A DNA stretch of 64,000 nucleotides from DATAPE01 sp034667525. Its GTDB lineage: Bacteria; Actinomycetota; CADDZG01; WHSQ01. The translations under genes and the position numbers were made by a program. How positions within the stretch are numbered: position 1 is the stretch's first letter; each line of letters opens with the position of its first letter. Under the pieces are notes generated by a model. That model saw only the letters and a program-made list of their open reading frames with translations. It was not told the origin of the DNA and ran no database searches. The stretch lies in NCBI GenBank assembly GCA_034667525.1, contig JAXDJO010000061.1, positions 24,102-88,101 of the forward strand, written 5' to 3'. Shown piece after piece: positions 25,582-33,681 of this stretch.

Positions 25582-25599
25582 CGCCCGGCGTTCTTGACA

Positions 25600-25740
25600 A
25601 TCGAATACCTGCGCGTTGCATGGGGGGAAGACCGGTCAAAGTCCGGCGCTGTCCCGCAACTGTAGGCCGCATCACGCGGCAAGCCAGGCAACCCTGGCAG
25701 CGCTTGGGCTCGGCACCTTCGAGGCAAAGGGAGACGAGCT
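25600..25740 (+). ncRNA. Cobalamin (B12) riboswitch
   Basis: An adenosylcobalamin-type aptamer recognised by its conserved core at 25628-25665 (GGTCAAAGTCCGGCGCTGTC followed by CCGCAACTGT) and by the B12 box AGCCAGGCAACCCTGGC at about 25682-25698. A terminator follows at 25760. The order aptamer, terminator, first gene indicates transcriptional repression when cobalamin is bound. The stretch AAAGGG at 25726-25731 can pair with CCCTTT of the terminator arm and may form the antiterminator (inference). It controls the ECF transporter operon that follows. Confidence 0.92.
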
Positions 25741-25759
25741 GCGGACAGTCAGTTCCTCT

Positions 25760-25792
25760 GCGGCCCTTTGAGCGAAGGGCCGCTGTTATTTC
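25760..25792 (+). terminator. Rho-independent terminator of the riboswitch expression platform
   Basis: A perfect 9-bp stem (GCGGCCCTT at 25760-25768, AAGGGCCGC at 25775-25783) with a 6-nt loop, followed by the T-rich tract TGTTATTTCT. It lies between the aptamer and the first gene. Confidence 0.85.
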
Positions 25793-25862
25793 TGGCGGAT
25801 GGACCAGAGAGCTCGGGCGGCTTCGCCCTCGATCTCGGGTTCACGGACGGAAAGGGGAACCG

Positions 25863-26894
25863 ATGGGACGGCTGAAGGCGACGAAAGCGATCGCTGCGAG
25901 TCTCGTAATGCTGATCTTGTTATCCGTGGGGGCTTCGGCCGCGACCACGACATTCCGTGCCCGACATGCACTTCGATTCGTAGCTCGTCATCAAGCGGCA
26001 AATGGATCGATCACCGCGTTCTCACCGTTGGGCTCCACGGCCGATGCCGTTCTGGCGATGGTGGCCGCCCGGCGGGGGCGCCATCGCATCCACAGGGCGC
26101 TCGGATACCTCAAGACCCACCTGGGCGATGCCACCACTATCGGGCTCAAGGCAAAGGTCGTCCTTGCGGCGCGGGCCGGGGGCCGGGATCCACGCCGTTT
26201 CGGGGGCCGCAATCTCGTGCACGAGATCAAGATCTCGCAACGGACGAACGGTCACTACGGAAGCGGGGGTTCGGTGATCGACCAGGCCCTGGCGATGCTG
26301 GCACTCGTCGCGGCAGGGGAGCAGCCGGCGGCGCCCGCCGCGACTTGGCTCACCGGCGCTCAATGCCCCGATGGGGGATGGCAATTCGATGCTCCCTATC
26401 GTTCCGCTACAGACAACCGCAATTGTCACAACCGCACGGTGGCTGACTTCACGTTTGCGGATACGAACACCACCAGCTATGCGGTTCAGGCGCTCGACGC
26501 CCTTGCCGCCCCGGTCGCCCCCGCTGTGAGCCCGTTCGCTTACTTCAGGTTCGTTCGCGACCCTGTCAAGCACGGGTGGGGATACGACCAGAACACCACT
26601 CTCACGGACGCCAACTCCACCGCGCTGGTGTTGCAGGCCTATGCGGCCGCAGGCCGTCGGCACCCTCGCCGGTCGATGCACGCCCTCAAGAGGCTGCAGT
26701 ACACGAGGCGGTGCGGAAAGCATTTCCGCTTCTCCTTCGCGTTCACCTGGCAAAAGGCGAAGTCCGGCCGCCTCACGCGCTCGGGACCGGACCTCGGCGC
26801 CACGATCGGTGCCGTCCTGGGATTGTTGAGGCAGCCTCTGCCCATACCCGCAGAGTCGGCATCGCCATCCATCCCCAGGGTGCCAGCCTGCTAG
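25863..26894 (+). CDS. Secreted prenyltransferase/squalene-cyclase-repeat (alpha/alpha-barrel) protein, possible cobalamin binder
   Basis: A 343-residue exported protein. An N-terminal signal peptide (MGRLKATKAIAASLVMLILL, then SVGASAA) is followed by repeats of the alpha/alpha-barrel type (ARHQAANGSI, QRTNGHYGSGGSVIDQALAM, QCPDGGWQFDAPY, DANSTALVLQAY). The QW-like repeats and DxN(T/S)T motifs match terpenoid-cyclase/prenyltransferase repeat proteins, but no DXDD or zinc-ligand catalytic motif is evident. The alpha domain of intrinsic factor and transcobalamin has this fold. First gene after the B12 riboswitch and terminator, with AAAGGGG before the ATG; extracellular cobalamin capture is inferred. 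The frame is open 5' but that region is riboswitch RNA. Confidence 0.85.
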   Translation: MGRLKATKAIAASLVMLILLSVGASAATTTFRARHALRFVARHQAANGSITAFSPLGSTADAVLAMVAARRGRHRIHRALGYLKTHLGDATTIGLKAKVVLAARAGGRDPRRFGGRNLVHEIKISQRTNGHYGSGGSVIDQALAMLALVAAGEQPAAPAATWLTGAQCPDGGWQFDAPYRSATDNRNCHNRTVADFTFADTNTTSYAVQALDALAAPVAPAVSPFAYFRFVRDPVKHGWGYDQNTTLTDANSTALVLQAYAAAGRRHPRRSMHALKRLQYTRRCGKHFRFSFAFTWQKAKSGRLTRSGPDLGATIGAVLGLLRQPLPIPAESASPSIPRVPAC

Positions 26895-26910
26895 GCATCG
26901 AGAAGCTCTA

Positions 26911-27753
26911 GTGCGGATCCGGGCTGCGGTTGGGCTGGTAGCGCTCGTCGCGTGCGTTCTGCCTGCCGCCGGGCCCGCTTCTCCAGCGTGCGCCGCCGGG
27001 GCGCCGCATGCCGCGCTGGTGATCAGCACCGGTGGCGATGTGCTCCGATTCTGCGTGGCCCTCGATGCGCCGTCCGTTTCGGGACTTCGCCTCATCGAGC
27101 TGGCCCACGATCAATACGGGTTGAGTTATCGCTCGGACGGGGCAGCGGTGTGCATGCTCGCGGGAACCGGGCCCACAGGAGGAGATTGCTTCGGTGCTTA
27201 TCCGGACTACTGGGGCTACTGGCGAGGAAGCGCATCCGGAGGTTGGATCTGGTCGGGAAGTGGCGCGGCTTCGACAACGGTGCGCGGGGGAGGGGTCGAG
27301 GGCTGGAGCTGGGGCAGCGGGGACAATGGCACGACCCACCCGGCCCCGCCGCGTACGGCGTTCGGCGCCGTGTGTCGTTCTCCTAGCCCGGCAGCGTCGC
27401 CAACCCCTTCAGCCACGCACAGCCCGCCGGGTGCAACGCCATCTCCGTTGGCATCCCTGCCGGCAGCTCCCGCCTCCTCACCCAGCCCGCGCAGGTCGCG
27501 GGCTCCCCGCCCCTCGCGTTCGCATCAGCGGCCTAGGAACCAGCTCCCCGCGGCCAAGAGGATGACCGAGGCGCGCGCAGGCCCCCTCGGCGCTTCGGCG
27601 TCGCCAACGCCTTCCTCCCTGGTGGTGAGTGGGGTGCACCTCGACAGATCGAATCAGGGTCTGCCGGCCGCGGGCGTCATGGCGGTCATCGTTGCTGCCG
27701 CACTGCTCGGGGGCGGATGGTTCTTGCTGAGGCGTCGACATCTCAGCGCCTGA
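26911..27753 (+). CDS. SCO2322-family secreted, C-terminally membrane-anchored protein
   Basis: A 280-residue protein with an N-terminal signal peptide (to about residue 29), a conserved extracellular domain (about 33-155), a Ser/Pro/Ala-rich linker (about 158-245) and a C-terminal transmembrane anchor followed by LRRRHLSA. The domain carries DYWGYWRGSASGGWIWSGSG and VRGGGVEGWSWGSGDNGT, which I recognise as the SCO2322-type family seen beside ECF transporters in Streptomyces. It resembles the DUF4430-like beta domain of intrinsic factor/transcobalamin. Start is GTG, 16 bases after the previous stop. Proposed role: membrane-tethered partner of the barrel protein in B12 capture (inference). Confidence 0.82.
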   Translation: MRIRAAVGLVALVACVLPAAGPASPACAAGAPHAALVISTGGDVLRFCVALDAPSVSGLRLIELAHDQYGLSYRSDGAAVCMLAGTGPTGGDCFGAYPDYWGYWRGSASGGWIWSGSGAASTTVRGGGVEGWSWGSGDNGTTHPAPPRTAFGAVCRSPSPAASPTPSATHSPPGATPSPLASLPAAPASSPSPRRSRAPRPSRSHQRPRNQLPAAKRMTEARAGPLGASASPTPSSLVVSGVHLDRSNQGLPAAGVMAVIVAAALLGGGWFLLRRRHLSA

Positions 27754-27808
27754 GCGGTTTCATCCAGCTGCGTGGCTGCTGTGGGCCGCTTGCGGTGGTC
27801 TCGCTGCG

Positions 27809-28558
27809 ATGTCCACGACCAATCCCTTCTACCTGATCGTGATCGGCGCCGCCGCATGGCTCGTTTATGCCGCTCACCGCCGACCCGGACCACAGCTTCG
27901 GTCGTTCCGGATCTTCATCTGGTTCGGGGCGATCGCGATGGCGGCTCGAACTGCCTTGGTGCTGCTCAACCCCGTGCTGCACATCGCGATTACCACTAGC
28001 AGCGTGGTCGTGGCCCTGCTCGAAGGGGCCCGGATAGCGGTTCTTCTGTGCGTGTTCGGGACCTTCAATTCGGTCAGCGATCCGTACGACTTGTTGCGTC
28101 TGTCTCCACGGCGGCTTTACGAACCTGTGCTCGCGGCCGGGCTCGCACTGTCCCTGGCTCCTCGCACCATCGCAACCGTGGCAGAGGTGCGTGAAGCTCA
28201 GCGGGTGCGAGGAGCAAACGCTGCTCGTTGGCGCGCGCTGCCGGCACTGGTCGTTCCGGTGTTGGAGACTGGGATGGAGGAGGCGGTTGCGCTCGCGGAA
28301 AGCATGGACGCCCGGGGGCACGGCAGGGGGCGGCGCACGAGCTACAGGGTGTCGTCATGGGACCTTGGCTCCGGAACGATGGTCATCGCCAGTCTCCTCG
28401 TCCTTGGCACGATCGCATGGAGTGCCGCCACGGGCCGGGGAGATCTTTCCGTAGCTATGTCGCCGTTGCAGTGGCCGGGCGTTTCTCCCGTTCTGGTGAC
28501 AGCCAGCGCAGCCATCGCGATCCCTGCATTCCTGCCGGGGCGGGAGGAGGGGCGATGA
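27809..28558 (+). CDS. ecfT: Energy-coupling factor transporter transmembrane component EcfT
   Basis: A 249-residue membrane scaffold of an ECF-type ABC importer, linking the ATPases to the substrate-binding S component. The two coupling helices with Ala-Arg-Gly-like motifs are visible: AEVREAQRVRG near residue 130 and AESMDARGHGRG near 165. Hydrophobic segments flank them. It overlaps the ATPase gene by four bases (ATGA). The riboswitch upstream implies cobalamin specificity. Confidence 0.9.
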   Translation: MSTTNPFYLIVIGAAAWLVYAAHRRPGPQLRSFRIFIWFGAIAMAARTALVLLNPVLHIAITTSSVVVALLEGARIAVLLCVFGTFNSVSDPYDLLRLSPRRLYEPVLAAGLALSLAPRTIATVAEVREAQRVRGANAARWRALPALVVPVLETGMEEAVALAESMDARGHGRGRRTSYRVSSWDLGSGTMVIASLLVLGTIAWSAATGRGDLSVAMSPLQWPGVSPVLVTASAAIAIPAFLPGREEGR

Positions 28559-30138
28559 CCGATGCAGTGACTTTCGAACGCGTGACGTTCGCATATCCCG
28601 GCGCAGGCGATGCCGTTCTTTCCGACGTCTCCTTCGAAGTGCCCGAGGGGTCTTTCGTTCTGGTGGCGGGGGCTACGGGGGCCGGCAAGTCCACCTTGCT
28701 TCGGGCGATGAACGGTCTCGTTCCGCACTTCAGCGGCGGCCGTTTTCGGGGGGTCGTCCGTGTGGGCGGGACAGATACGAGAGCTGTCGCTCCGCGCGAG
28801 CTATCGCACGAGGTGGCGTTCGTTCCGCAGGATCCCGGCGCCTCTTTCGTGGTGGACCGGGTTGAAGATGAGTTGGCCTACGCCATGGAGAACCTTGCCT
28901 TCGATCGCAACAGGATGCGCCGGCGGATCGAAGAGACCCTCGACCTCCTCGACCTCGCGCACCTGCGGGATCGGAGCGTGCGGACGATCTCGGGTGGAGA
29001 GCGTCAACGGGTGGCGATCGCAGCCGCGTTGACTCCCGGCCCCCGCCTGCTGCTGCTCGACGAACCAACCTCGCAGCTGGATCCCCAAGGTGCAGAGAAT
29101 GTGCTGGCGGCGTTGCAGCGTTTGGTGCACGACCTCGGGATGACCGTGTTGATCGCGGAGCATCGCCTCGAGCGGGTCGCCGGTTTCGTTGATCTCGCGC
29201 TTGGCATCGCTGCAGGGAACGTCACAACGGGCAGCCCACAGGATGTTCTCGAGCGCGTGGGCCTCGGGCCTCCCGTTGCGCGTCTCGGCCGGTTGCTCGA
29301 GTGGAAGCCGCTTCCTCTGACCGTCCGAGATGCGCGCAGGCACGCCGCGGATTCGCCACCCGATCTGTCCCCACCGACAAAAAGGCATCGTTCCTTTCGC
29401 GGCGGAGAGCTGATGGCAGCCCGGCTCCTTCGGGCCGGCTACGGGCCGAAAGTCGTGCTCCACGGCATCGACCTAGAGATCGCCCGGGGGGAGTCGGTGG
29501 TCCTGGTCGGGCGCAACGGGGCCGGCAAAACGACGCTCCTGAGGTGCATGGCGGGGCTGCACCCACCGCTCTCCGGTCGTGTCCTGTTCGAGACGGAGCC
29601 GCCCCGCCCCGGCACCGACGTTGCGCTCTGCCCGCAGAGACCTGAATCGGTGTTGTTCCGAGAGACGGTGCAGGAAGAGATCACCACCACGTTGGAGTGG
29701 AAGCAGCGAACGGGAGATCCGGCCGAGTTGATCGCCTACTTCGGGCTCCCCGCCGCGATCCTCCAGGTGCACCCGCGCGACCTGTCTGCGGGGCAACGGC
29801 AGTTGATTGCGATCGCCGCAGTGGCCGCGACGGGCGCGCGTGTTCTGGCGCTTGACGAGCCGAGCCGGGGTTTGGACGCGGAATCCAAACGCCACCTCGT
29901 CTCATTTCTGGAACGTTACGTCTCCGATGACCGCGCGGTCATTGTCGCGACGCATGATGTCGAGTTGGCTGCGCTAATCGCCCACCGCGTCGTGATGCTG
30001 GCAGGGGGGGAGATCGTGGCTCAAGGGTCGCCCGAGGGGGTGCTGGGCGATTCTCCCGTCTTCGCACCTCAAACCGCCCGCGTTTTCGGCCCTCGATGGT
30101 TGACGCCCGACCAAGTGGCCGAGGCAGTGGCGCGCTGA
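28555..30138 (+). CDS. ecfA: Fused double ATP-binding protein of the ECF transporter (EcfA-EcfA')
   Basis: A 527-residue protein with two complete ABC ATPase domains. Domain 1 has GATGAGKSTLL near residue 40, signature SGGERQRVAIAAAL and Walker B LLLLDEPTSQLD. Domain 2 has GRNGAGKTTLL near 320, the variant signature LSAGQRQLIAIAAV and Walker B VLALDEPSRGLD. A roughly 40-residue linker separates them. Canonical ECF modules use two separate ATPases, so this fusion supplies both. ATG at 28555 overlaps the ecfT stop; longer in-frame starts inside ecfT are unlikely. Confidence 0.93.
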   Translation: MTDAVTFERVTFAYPGAGDAVLSDVSFEVPEGSFVLVAGATGAGKSTLLRAMNGLVPHFSGGRFRGVVRVGGTDTRAVAPRELSHEVAFVPQDPGASFVVDRVEDELAYAMENLAFDRNRMRRRIEETLDLLDLAHLRDRSVRTISGGERQRVAIAAALTPGPRLLLLDEPTSQLDPQGAENVLAALQRLVHDLGMTVLIAEHRLERVAGFVDLALGIAAGNVTTGSPQDVLERVGLGPPVARLGRLLEWKPLPLTVRDARRHAADSPPDLSPPTKRHRSFRGGELMAARLLRAGYGPKVVLHGIDLEIARGESVVLVGRNGAGKTTLLRCMAGLHPPLSGRVLFETEPPRPGTDVALCPQRPESVLFRETVQEEITTTLEWKQRTGDPAELIAYFGLPAAILQVHPRDLSAGQRQLIAIAAVAATGARVLALDEPSRGLDAESKRHLVSFLERYVSDDRAVIVATHDVELAALIAHRVVMLAGGEIVAQGSPEGVLGDSPVFAPQTARVFGPRWLTPDQVAEAVAR

Positions 30139-30146
30139 GGTTGGCA

Positions 30147-30881
30147 ATGAAGCCGTGGCTGTTCGTGATCGCCAACGTGGTGGGCGTGTTCGTGTTTGCG
30201 TGGCCCTTCATCGTTCCCGCGGTCGCTCCGCACATAGATGCCCCTTGGATCCTCGGAGTGCTGATGCTCTGTCTCGGCGCGCTGTTGTTCGCCGAATTGG
30301 AGCGCGCCGGCCTCGGTCCCAAGATCGTGGCGCTGATCGCCGTACTCGGATCGGCAATGGTGGCTCTGCGGCTTCCGGGATATGTCGCAGGTTTCTCGGC
30401 GATGTTCATCGTGGTGCTGGTGGCGGGCAACTCATTCGGACCAGGCTTCGGTTTTCTGTTGGGGGCAGTGGGGACGTTCGCATCGGCGCTCTTCGTCGGG
30501 GGACTCGGTCCGTGGCTTCCGTTCCAGATGATCGCGGTGGGATGGGTGGGGGCCGGCGCGGGCATCGTGCCGCGCCCGTCGAGCTGGCCGCGCCGCATCG
30601 CGATCCTTGCGGCTTACGGATTCGTAGCAGCATTCTTGTTCGGCGCGGTGATCAATCTGTACTTCTGGCCGTTCCTCGCCGGCTCGTCGCGCCTCGGTTG
30701 GCACGCCGGTGCCGGCGGCTTGGTCAACCTTCGGCACTATGCAGCTTTCTACGCGGTGACCTCGCTGGGCTGGGACGCGATCGGAGCTATCGGAAACGTG
30801 GTCTTGGTCTTGCTGCTGGCGCGTCCGTTGTTGGGCGCATTCGATCGGGCGGCGCGCCGGATGAACCTGGACGTGCGCTAG
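30147..30881 (+). CDS. ECF transporter S component, probably cobalamin-specific (CbrT-like)
   Basis: A 244-residue membrane protein with about six transmembrane helices. Features such as LVAGNSFGPGFGFLLGAVGTFASALFVGGLGPWLPFQMIA (read as two adjacent blocks) fit ECF S components of the CbrT type. This subunit would bind the substrate in the membrane and dock on EcfT. Substrate is inferred from the B12 riboswitch. ATG at 30147 is eight bases after the ATPase stop; the open frame further 5' lies inside ecfA. RNase P RNA follows 33 bases downstream. Confidence 0.85.
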   Translation: MKPWLFVIANVVGVFVFAWPFIVPAVAPHIDAPWILGVLMLCLGALLFAELERAGLGPKIVALIAVLGSAMVALRLPGYVAGFSAMFIVVLVAGNSFGPGFGFLLGAVGTFASALFVGGLGPWLPFQMIAVGWVGAGAGIVPRPSSWPRRIAILAAYGFVAAFLFGAVINLYFWPFLAGSSRLGWHAGAGGLVNLRHYAAFYAVTSLGWDAIGAIGNVVLVLLLARPLLGAFDRAARRMNLDVR

Positions 30882-30901
30882 GCGTTCGCGATGGCGGTTG
30901 G

Positions 30902-30907
30902 CATAAT
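30902..30907 (+). promoter_or_regulatory. -10 promoter element (CATAAT) of rnpB
   Basis: CATAAT lies seven bases before the first paired base of RNase P RNA at 30915, the expected distance to a transcription start. No good -35 match is visible at 16-18 bases upstream. Confidence 0.5.
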
Positions 30908-30914
30908 GGGTGCC

Positions 30915-31297
30915 AGGAGCCGGCCGGGTGGCCGCGGCGCGGCGGCTACGAGACGCGGCGTCGAGGAAAGTCCGGACTCCATAGGGCAGGACGCTGGGGA
31001 AATCCCAGGCGGGGCGACCCGTGGAACAGTGCAACAGAAAGCAAACCGCCCGGGGATCTTTCCCGGGTAAGGGTGAAACGGTGAGGTAAGAGCTCACCAG
31101 CGTGCCGGGCGACCGGTGCGGCTGGGTAAACCCCGTCCGGAGCAAGACCAAGCAGGGGGCAAGGGTGGCCCGTTCGCCTCTCTTCATGAGAGGGCCCCCG
31201 GGTAGGTCGCATGAGGCGGACGGCAACGTCCGTCCCAGATGGATGGCCGCCGCCGGCCGGAAGGCCGGTACAGAATCCGGCTTACAGGCCGGCTCCT
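30915..31297 (+). ncRNA. rnpB: RNase P RNA (type A)
   Basis: The catalytic RNA of RNase P, which matures the 5' ends of tRNAs. The universally conserved P4 halves are visible: GAGGAAAGTCCGGACTCC near the 5' end and ACAGAATCCGGCTTACAG near the 3' end, along with internal GGGTGAAACGGTGAGGTAAG and CAACAGAAAGCAAACCG. The terminal helix P1 pairs AGGAGCCGGCC (30915-30925) with GGCCGGCTCCT (31287-31297), which fixes the ends. A terminator follows immediately. Confidence 0.97.
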
Positions 31298-31303
31298 GAT
31301 CTT

Positions 31304-31337
31304 GGGCCCCCGCCTGCGGGTGGGGGCCCTCCTTACC
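31304..31337 (+). terminator. Terminator hairpin after rnpB
   Basis: An 11-bp GC stem, GGGCCCCCGCC at 31304-31314 with GGTGGGGGCCC at 31319-31329 (one G-U pair) and a 4-nt loop, then TCCTTACCTT. It ends rnpB transcription and separates it from the convergent kinase gene. Confidence 0.75.
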
Positions 31338-31348
31338 TTCGGCCCTTT

Positions 31349-33625
31349 CTAGCCCAGTCCGCCGTCGAGGAGGGGCAGCCGCAGGGTGGCCTGCGTCCCC
31401 TCTCCCTCCTGGCTGTGCAGCTCGATCGTGCCACCGTGGGCCTCCGCGATCCGCCGGCAGATGTAGAGGCCCAGACCGATGCCGCCCGAGCGCCGTTGCT
31501 CGGAGGCGTCGGCTTGATAGAAGCGGTCAAAGGCCTTCTCCAGCTGTTCCGATGTCATGCCGGGCCCGGTATCGACGACCTTCAGCCAGGCGGCTCGTTG
31601 GTCGGCGCCCGTCTCCACGCGCACGCCCGCGCCCGGCGCGTACTTGATGGCATTGGTCAAGAGGTTGTCGACCACCTGGCGCAGCCGGCCCGCGTCCGCG
31701 ACGACCTCCACGGGGGTGCCGTCGTTGAATTCGATGGTGCAGTCGGTTCCGAGTTTCCGGGCGTCTGTAACCGCAGCCAGCCCGAGGCTGGAGAGATCGA
31801 CGAGATCGGGGCGCAGGACGATGGTTCGAGATGCTTCGAGGAGATCTTCCACCAGCCTTTGAAGCTGCTCCCCGCGTTTGATCAGCGTTCCGATGAACTC
31901 GCTGCGGAGAGAGTCGTCGAGCTTGGCGTCCCGCCGATCGAGAGTTTTCGCGGCACCGATGATCACCGAAAGCGGCGTTCGTAGCTCATGGCTGACGACT
32001 GCGAGGAATTCGGACTTCATGCGGTCGGCTTCTTGCAGCCGCTGCACCACCGCGCGCTCTTGCTCCAACAGGCGAGCGTTCTGCAGCGCGGTGGCCGCCT
32101 CGTCCGCCAGCCCGTGCATGCGGGCCTGCAGAGTCTCGTGAAGCTCGAGGCGGGGCTTGTCCGCATCACGAGTTGCAGCGATGACTCCCAGCAGCTGTCC
32201 TCGAGCTGAGATCGGCACCACGAACACCTCGCGCGCCCCGTAGCTCTCGACCAGTCTCCTCACCACTTGATCGACGGTGCTTTCTCCGGTGGAGGTCCCC
32301 GGCTGATCCACGACCACCACCTCGGAAAGCTGAGGTGTCTCCTCGAGCTGATGGGTCATCCCGTGCAATACGTTTTCGACCTCCTTCGGGTATCCGAAGA
32401 AGCCGCGGTAAGAAAGGGATCTGGTTCGCTCGTCCCAAAGAAGGACCGAGGCCCGGTCTGCAGCCATAACTTGGGGTACCGCGGCCGCTAACCGTTGCGC
32501 AACGTCGTCCGTCGTCGTGCCCGAGGCGAGCGAGCGCGCCAGGTCCAACAAGACGCGTGACGTTTCCCCTTGCGTGCGCGCCTGTTCCAGCGCGGTGGCT
32601 ACATCCAGAGCCGCGGCGGCATGGCGACCGTAGGCGCGGAGCAGCGATTCTTCCTCTGGGAAGAAGGAGCCTCGTTCAGGATCGAGAGCGACAAGGTGCC
32701 CGTACCGACGGCGCGCCGAAACGACTTCAACCACCAGGCGTGTGTCGGAGAAGTCGCCGGTCCGGCGCTCACCCTCGAGATCCTGAGCGATCAACTCGGC
32801 TTCTTCCAGTGCGAGCCCGGCGTGGTGGATCTGCAAGGGCGAGTCCTCTGCGGGATGAACCGCAAGCACGTATGACTGGGCGGTCACCGCAGTAGCCGCG
32901 CGATGCGCTATACGTGCAAGCACCGTCTCGACCTCGTCGGGAGAGATGAGGTCGGCCGTGGTTGCTTCGAGCGCCTCGGTGCGCTCGCCAAGCGAGGCGA
33001 GCTGGCTCTCCAGATCGGCCAGCCGCCGCTTCCTCTCCCGCCACGGAAGCCGGGAGTGCGTCGACCACCGCACCAGATAGACACACTCGGGTGCTCCCCG
33101 AACCTGGCACTCATCGTGGATGATCGAGGCGGGGCGCAGCCCAAAGATCGTCGGTACCTGCGAGAGAAACCCGATGTGACTATCGCAGTCCAGCCGGCTG
33201 GGGATCAGCCCCTCGTGAAGCCGGTAGCTGATAACCGCGTGGTTGCTCTCGACCTCCCGGGCGTGCACCGTGCAAACGGTCGAGAAGCGGGGGGCGACCT
33301 TGGCGATGTGGCGCAAGACCTGCCGCGGCGATCCGGCGCTTCGAAGCAGGATCCTTATACCGGGTCGCATATTGCTCTCGAGGATCGTGGCTCCGATGTG
33401 CCGGGCCACCAGCCGGTCCTGTAGGACCTGAGCCGCTCCCTGGAACAGAGCGATCTTCTGGTCGTAGGTGCTCCAGACTGCGGGGTCTTCGAGCATGGCC
33501 GGAGGACGGGCGTCGCCGGCGAGGGAGAGCATCTTGGCAACGGCCCCCTCACCCCCATGGGAGCGCACGTAGGCCACGATCACCGCAGTGGTGATGCCTC
33601 CGATCTCGCCCTGTGTGTGGCTCAT
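31349..33625 (-). CDS. Multidomain sensor histidine kinase (V4R-like N-terminus, GAF domains, HisKA, HATPase)
   Basis: A 758-residue cytoplasmic sensor kinase. The N-terminal 190 residues form a sensor module ending CQVRGAPECVYLVRW, reminiscent of V4R/DUF2378-type ligand-binding domains. A coiled coil and two GAF-like segments follow (about 215-365 and 375-510). The kinase core has the H box VVSHELRTPLSVIIGAAKTL near residue 540, N box NLLTNAIKYAP, G1 VVDTGPGM and G2 GGIGLGLYICRRIAEAHGG. No transmembrane helix is seen. No response regulator is adjacent, so the partner is elsewhere. ATG at 33625 (MSHTQGEIGG) begins the conserved part; the frame is open 24 codons further. Confidence 0.92.
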   Translation of the reverse strand: MSHTQGEIGGITTAVIVAYVRSHGGEGAVAKMLSLAGDARPPAMLEDPAVWSTYDQKIALFQGAAQVLQDRLVARHIGATILESNMRPGIRILLRSAGSPRQVLRHIAKVAPRFSTVCTVHAREVESNHAVISYRLHEGLIPSRLDCDSHIGFLSQVPTIFGLRPASIIHDECQVRGAPECVYLVRWSTHSRLPWRERKRRLADLESQLASLGERTEALEATTADLISPDEVETVLARIAHRAATAVTAQSYVLAVHPAEDSPLQIHHAGLALEEAELIAQDLEGERRTGDFSDTRLVVEVVSARRRYGHLVALDPERGSFFPEEESLLRAYGRHAAAALDVATALEQARTQGETSRVLLDLARSLASGTTTDDVAQRLAAAVPQVMAADRASVLLWDERTRSLSYRGFFGYPKEVENVLHGMTHQLEETPQLSEVVVVDQPGTSTGESTVDQVVRRLVESYGAREVFVVPISARGQLLGVIAATRDADKPRLELHETLQARMHGLADEAATALQNARLLEQERAVVQRLQEADRMKSEFLAVVSHELRTPLSVIIGAAKTLDRRDAKLDDSLRSEFIGTLIKRGEQLQRLVEDLLEASRTIVLRPDLVDLSSLGLAAVTDARKLGTDCTIEFNDGTPVEVVADAGRLRQVVDNLLTNAIKYAPGAGVRVETGADQRAAWLKVVDTGPGMTSEQLEKAFDRFYQADASEQRRSGGIGLGLYICRRIAEAHGGTIELHSQEGEGTQATLRLPLLDGGLG

Positions 33626-33681
33626 TCGTCTGCTTTCTGCTCGCCTTGGTGACCGCTGTCTATCTAAGACCATGCGGAGGG

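Noticed and set aside
25594..25599. TTGACA as a -35 box for the cobalamin operon
   Set aside because: No -10 hexamer at 16-18 bases and it would start transcription inside the aptamer.
24438..25727. 429-residue minus-strand frame across the RNase H-like and DUF457 genes and the riboswitch
   Set aside because: Antisense to conserved proteins and to the aptamer; no domain signal.
25620..25862. 81-codon N-terminal extension of the barrel-repeat protein
   Set aside because: Encoded by the riboswitch and terminator; the real start has a ribosome binding site and a signal peptide directly after it.
26022..27095. 357-residue minus-strand frame opposite the barrel-repeat protein
   Set aside because: Antisense shadow; the plus strand has a signal peptide, ribosome binding site and repeats.
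30155..31084. 309-residue plus frame covering the S component and the RNase P RNA
   Set aside because: Out of frame with the membrane protein and runs through a structured RNA; Arg/Gly-rich with no motif.
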